A DNA stretch of 34,105 nucleotides from Paludibacteraceae bacterium (GTDB taxonomy: Bacteria; Bacteroidota; Bacteroidia; Bacteroidales; Paludibacteraceae). The translations under genes and the position numbers were made by a program. The stretch is taken from assembly GCA_024689005.1 (NCBI GenBank), contig JAILDU010000022.1, forward strand, positions 1 to 34,105, written 5' to 3'. A model generated the notes under the pieces. That model saw nothing but the letters and a program-made list of their open reading frames with translations, ran no database searches and was not told where the DNA came from. This document shows, one piece after another, positions 33,026-34,105 of this stretch (positions are counted from its first letter, which is position 1; every line of letters begins with the position of its first letter).

Positions 33026-33433
33026 ATGGGTGCAAGAAAACATAACAGCGCTGAGGCAATGAAGGCTGCACGCAAGGAGCAGTATTTTGCTAAAGCCAAT
33101 AACATTCCTACCAGCCCGCGCAAAATGCGTCTCGTTGCAGACATGATCCGCGGTATGGAAGTGAATCGCGCTCTGGGTGCTCTGCACTTCTCTACCAGAG
33201 AAGCTAGCCGCGCACTGGAGAAGCTCCTGAAATCTGCTATCGCTAACTGGGAAACAAAAACCGGTAAGAAAGCAGAGGACGAAACTCTCTACGTAACGCA
33301 AATCATGGTTGACGGTGGTATCACGATCAAGCGTATGCTTCCCGCTCCTCAGGGTCGTGCTTATCGTGTACGCAAACGCAGCAACCACGTTACTATATTT
33401 GTTGATACTAAAAATACTAACGCTGAAAAGTAA
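33026..33433 (+). CDS. rplV: 50S ribosomal protein L22
   Basis: This 135-residue protein is L22, whose beta-hairpin lines the exit tunnel. It has [19 protein letters not shown] (about 28-46) and the hairpin region [23 protein letters not shown] (about 99-121). It follows rpsS by 43 bp and precedes rpsC by 8 bp. Confidence 0.98.
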   Translation: MGARKHNSAEAMKAARKEQYFAKANNIPTSPRKMRLVADMIRGMEVNRALGALHFSTREASRALEKLLKSAIANWETKTGKKAEDETLYVTQIMVDGGITIKRMLPAPQGRAYRVRKRSNHVTIFVDTKNTNAEK

Positions 33434-33441
33434 TTTGAATT

Positions 33442-34105
33442 ATGGGACAGAAAATTAATCCTGTAGCTAACCGCCTCGGTATTGTTCGCGGTTGGGACTC
33501 CAACTGGTTTGGAGGCAAAAATTACGGAGATACGTTGCTTGAGGACAGCAAAATCCGCGAGTACCTCAATGCCCGTCTCGCAGAGGCTAGTATTTCCCGT
33601 ATCGTTATCGAAAGAACTCTGAAACTTGTTACTGTTACTATCTGCACCGCTCGCCCCGGTTATATTATCGGAAAAGGTGGAGAAGAGGTGGACAAATTGA
33701 AGAAGGAACTCCAAAAAATTACCAAACAGGATGTGCAAATCAACATCTTCGAGGTTAAACGTCCGGAATTGGACGCAACCATCGTTGCTAACAAGATTGC
33801 ACGCCAGTTGGAAGGCAAAATCGCTTACCGCCGCGCCGTTAAAATGGCTATCCAGTCTACCATGCGTATGGGAGCTGAGGGTATCAAAATTCAGGTATCT
33901 GGCCGTCTGAATGGTGCCGAAATGGCTCGCAAAGAGATGTACAAAGAGGGTCGTACCCCGCTGCACACTCTGCGCGCTGACATCGACTACTGCCACGTTG
34001 GTGCTATCACCAAAGTAGGTGTAATCGGCGTTAAGGTTTGGATCTGCCGTGGAGAAGTGTATGGCAAGAAGGACTTGGCTCCTAACTTCTCGCAAAAGCA
34101 AGAAG
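33442..34105 (+). CDS. rpsC: 30S ribosomal protein S3 (partial, runs off right edge)
   Basis: The visible 221 codons start [20 protein letters not shown] and encode S3, part of the mRNA entry site. The KH motif [18 protein letters not shown] (about 73-90) and the C-terminal domain phrase [30 protein letters not shown] are present. The frame is open to the last base. Full length in this phylum is about 230-250 residues, so only the tail is missing. Confidence 0.98.
   Translation, partial: MGQKINPVANRLGIVRGWDSNWFGGKNYGDTLLEDSKIREYLNARLAEASISRIVIERTLKLVTVTICTARPGYIIGKGGEEVDKLKKELQKITKQDVQINIFEVKRPELDATIVANKIARQLEGKIAYRRAVKMAIQSTMRMGAEGIKIQVSGRLNGAEMARKEMYKEGRTPLHTLRADIDYCHVGAITKVGVIGVKVWICRGEVYGKKDLAPNFSQKQE

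Overview
The window comes from a member of the order Bacteroidales (Bacteroidetes). The str/S10 gene order is the usual one (rpsL, rpsG, fusA, rpsJ, rplC, rplD, rplW, rplB, rpsS, rplV, rpsC). Genes lack Shine-Dalgarno sites and start after A-rich stretches. At least eight promoters match the Bacteroidetes primary sigma consensus TTTG-N20-TAnnTTTG. Secreted proteins and lipoproteins typical of the group are present. I cannot assign family or genus from the sequence.

Layout. 1-2972 (minus): a type III restriction-modification operon, mod followed by res; res runs off the left edge. 2973-3647: a promoter-driven, highly structured leader or ncRNA upstream of mod, then a 10-bp phased repeat and the promoter of the next gene. 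3648-6447 (plus): a nucleoside-phosphorylase-like protein, an RlmI-type rRNA methyltransferase and a DEDDh exonuclease, with low-complexity repeat filler between and inside the genes. 6465-10299 (minus): era and an M16 peptidase. 10605-16439 (minus): kbl-tdh (threonine to glycine plus acetyl-CoA), gdhA and uvrB. 16779-18206 (minus): two small lipoproteins behind a broken astacin protease. 18404-19372 (minus): rplS and a tRNA-Gly/Leu/Leu cluster. 19491-21556 (minus): ttcA, a DUF486 membrane protein and menA. 21643-24996 (minus): a 1117-residue secreted protein with three copies of a ~200-residue module. 25656-26261 (plus): a small periplasmic protein with a Cys/His-rich tail. 26527-34105 (plus): the str and S10 ribosomal operons, cut by the right edge inside rpsC.

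The most unusual content is intergenic. Three gaps (10430-10561, 16661-16715, 25287-25385) carry arrays of 11-bp units kept strictly in phase while the unit sequence changes from block to block. Two of the arrays share almost the same AGTGGCT-type units and the third shares the ACC...AT frame, so they look like one repeat family with a one-helical-turn period. A 10-bp version lies at 3481-3560. Other points of interest are two junctions where the terminator of one gene doubles as the promoter of the next, a 45-bp in-frame triplication of the gdhA stop region, a switch-like RNA leader of the type III RM operon, and a probable sigma-54 promoter in front of the His-rich protein.

Most coding regions are ordinary housekeeping genes. 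I saw no CRISPR array, prophage or insertion sequence. The only defence system is the type III RM operon.
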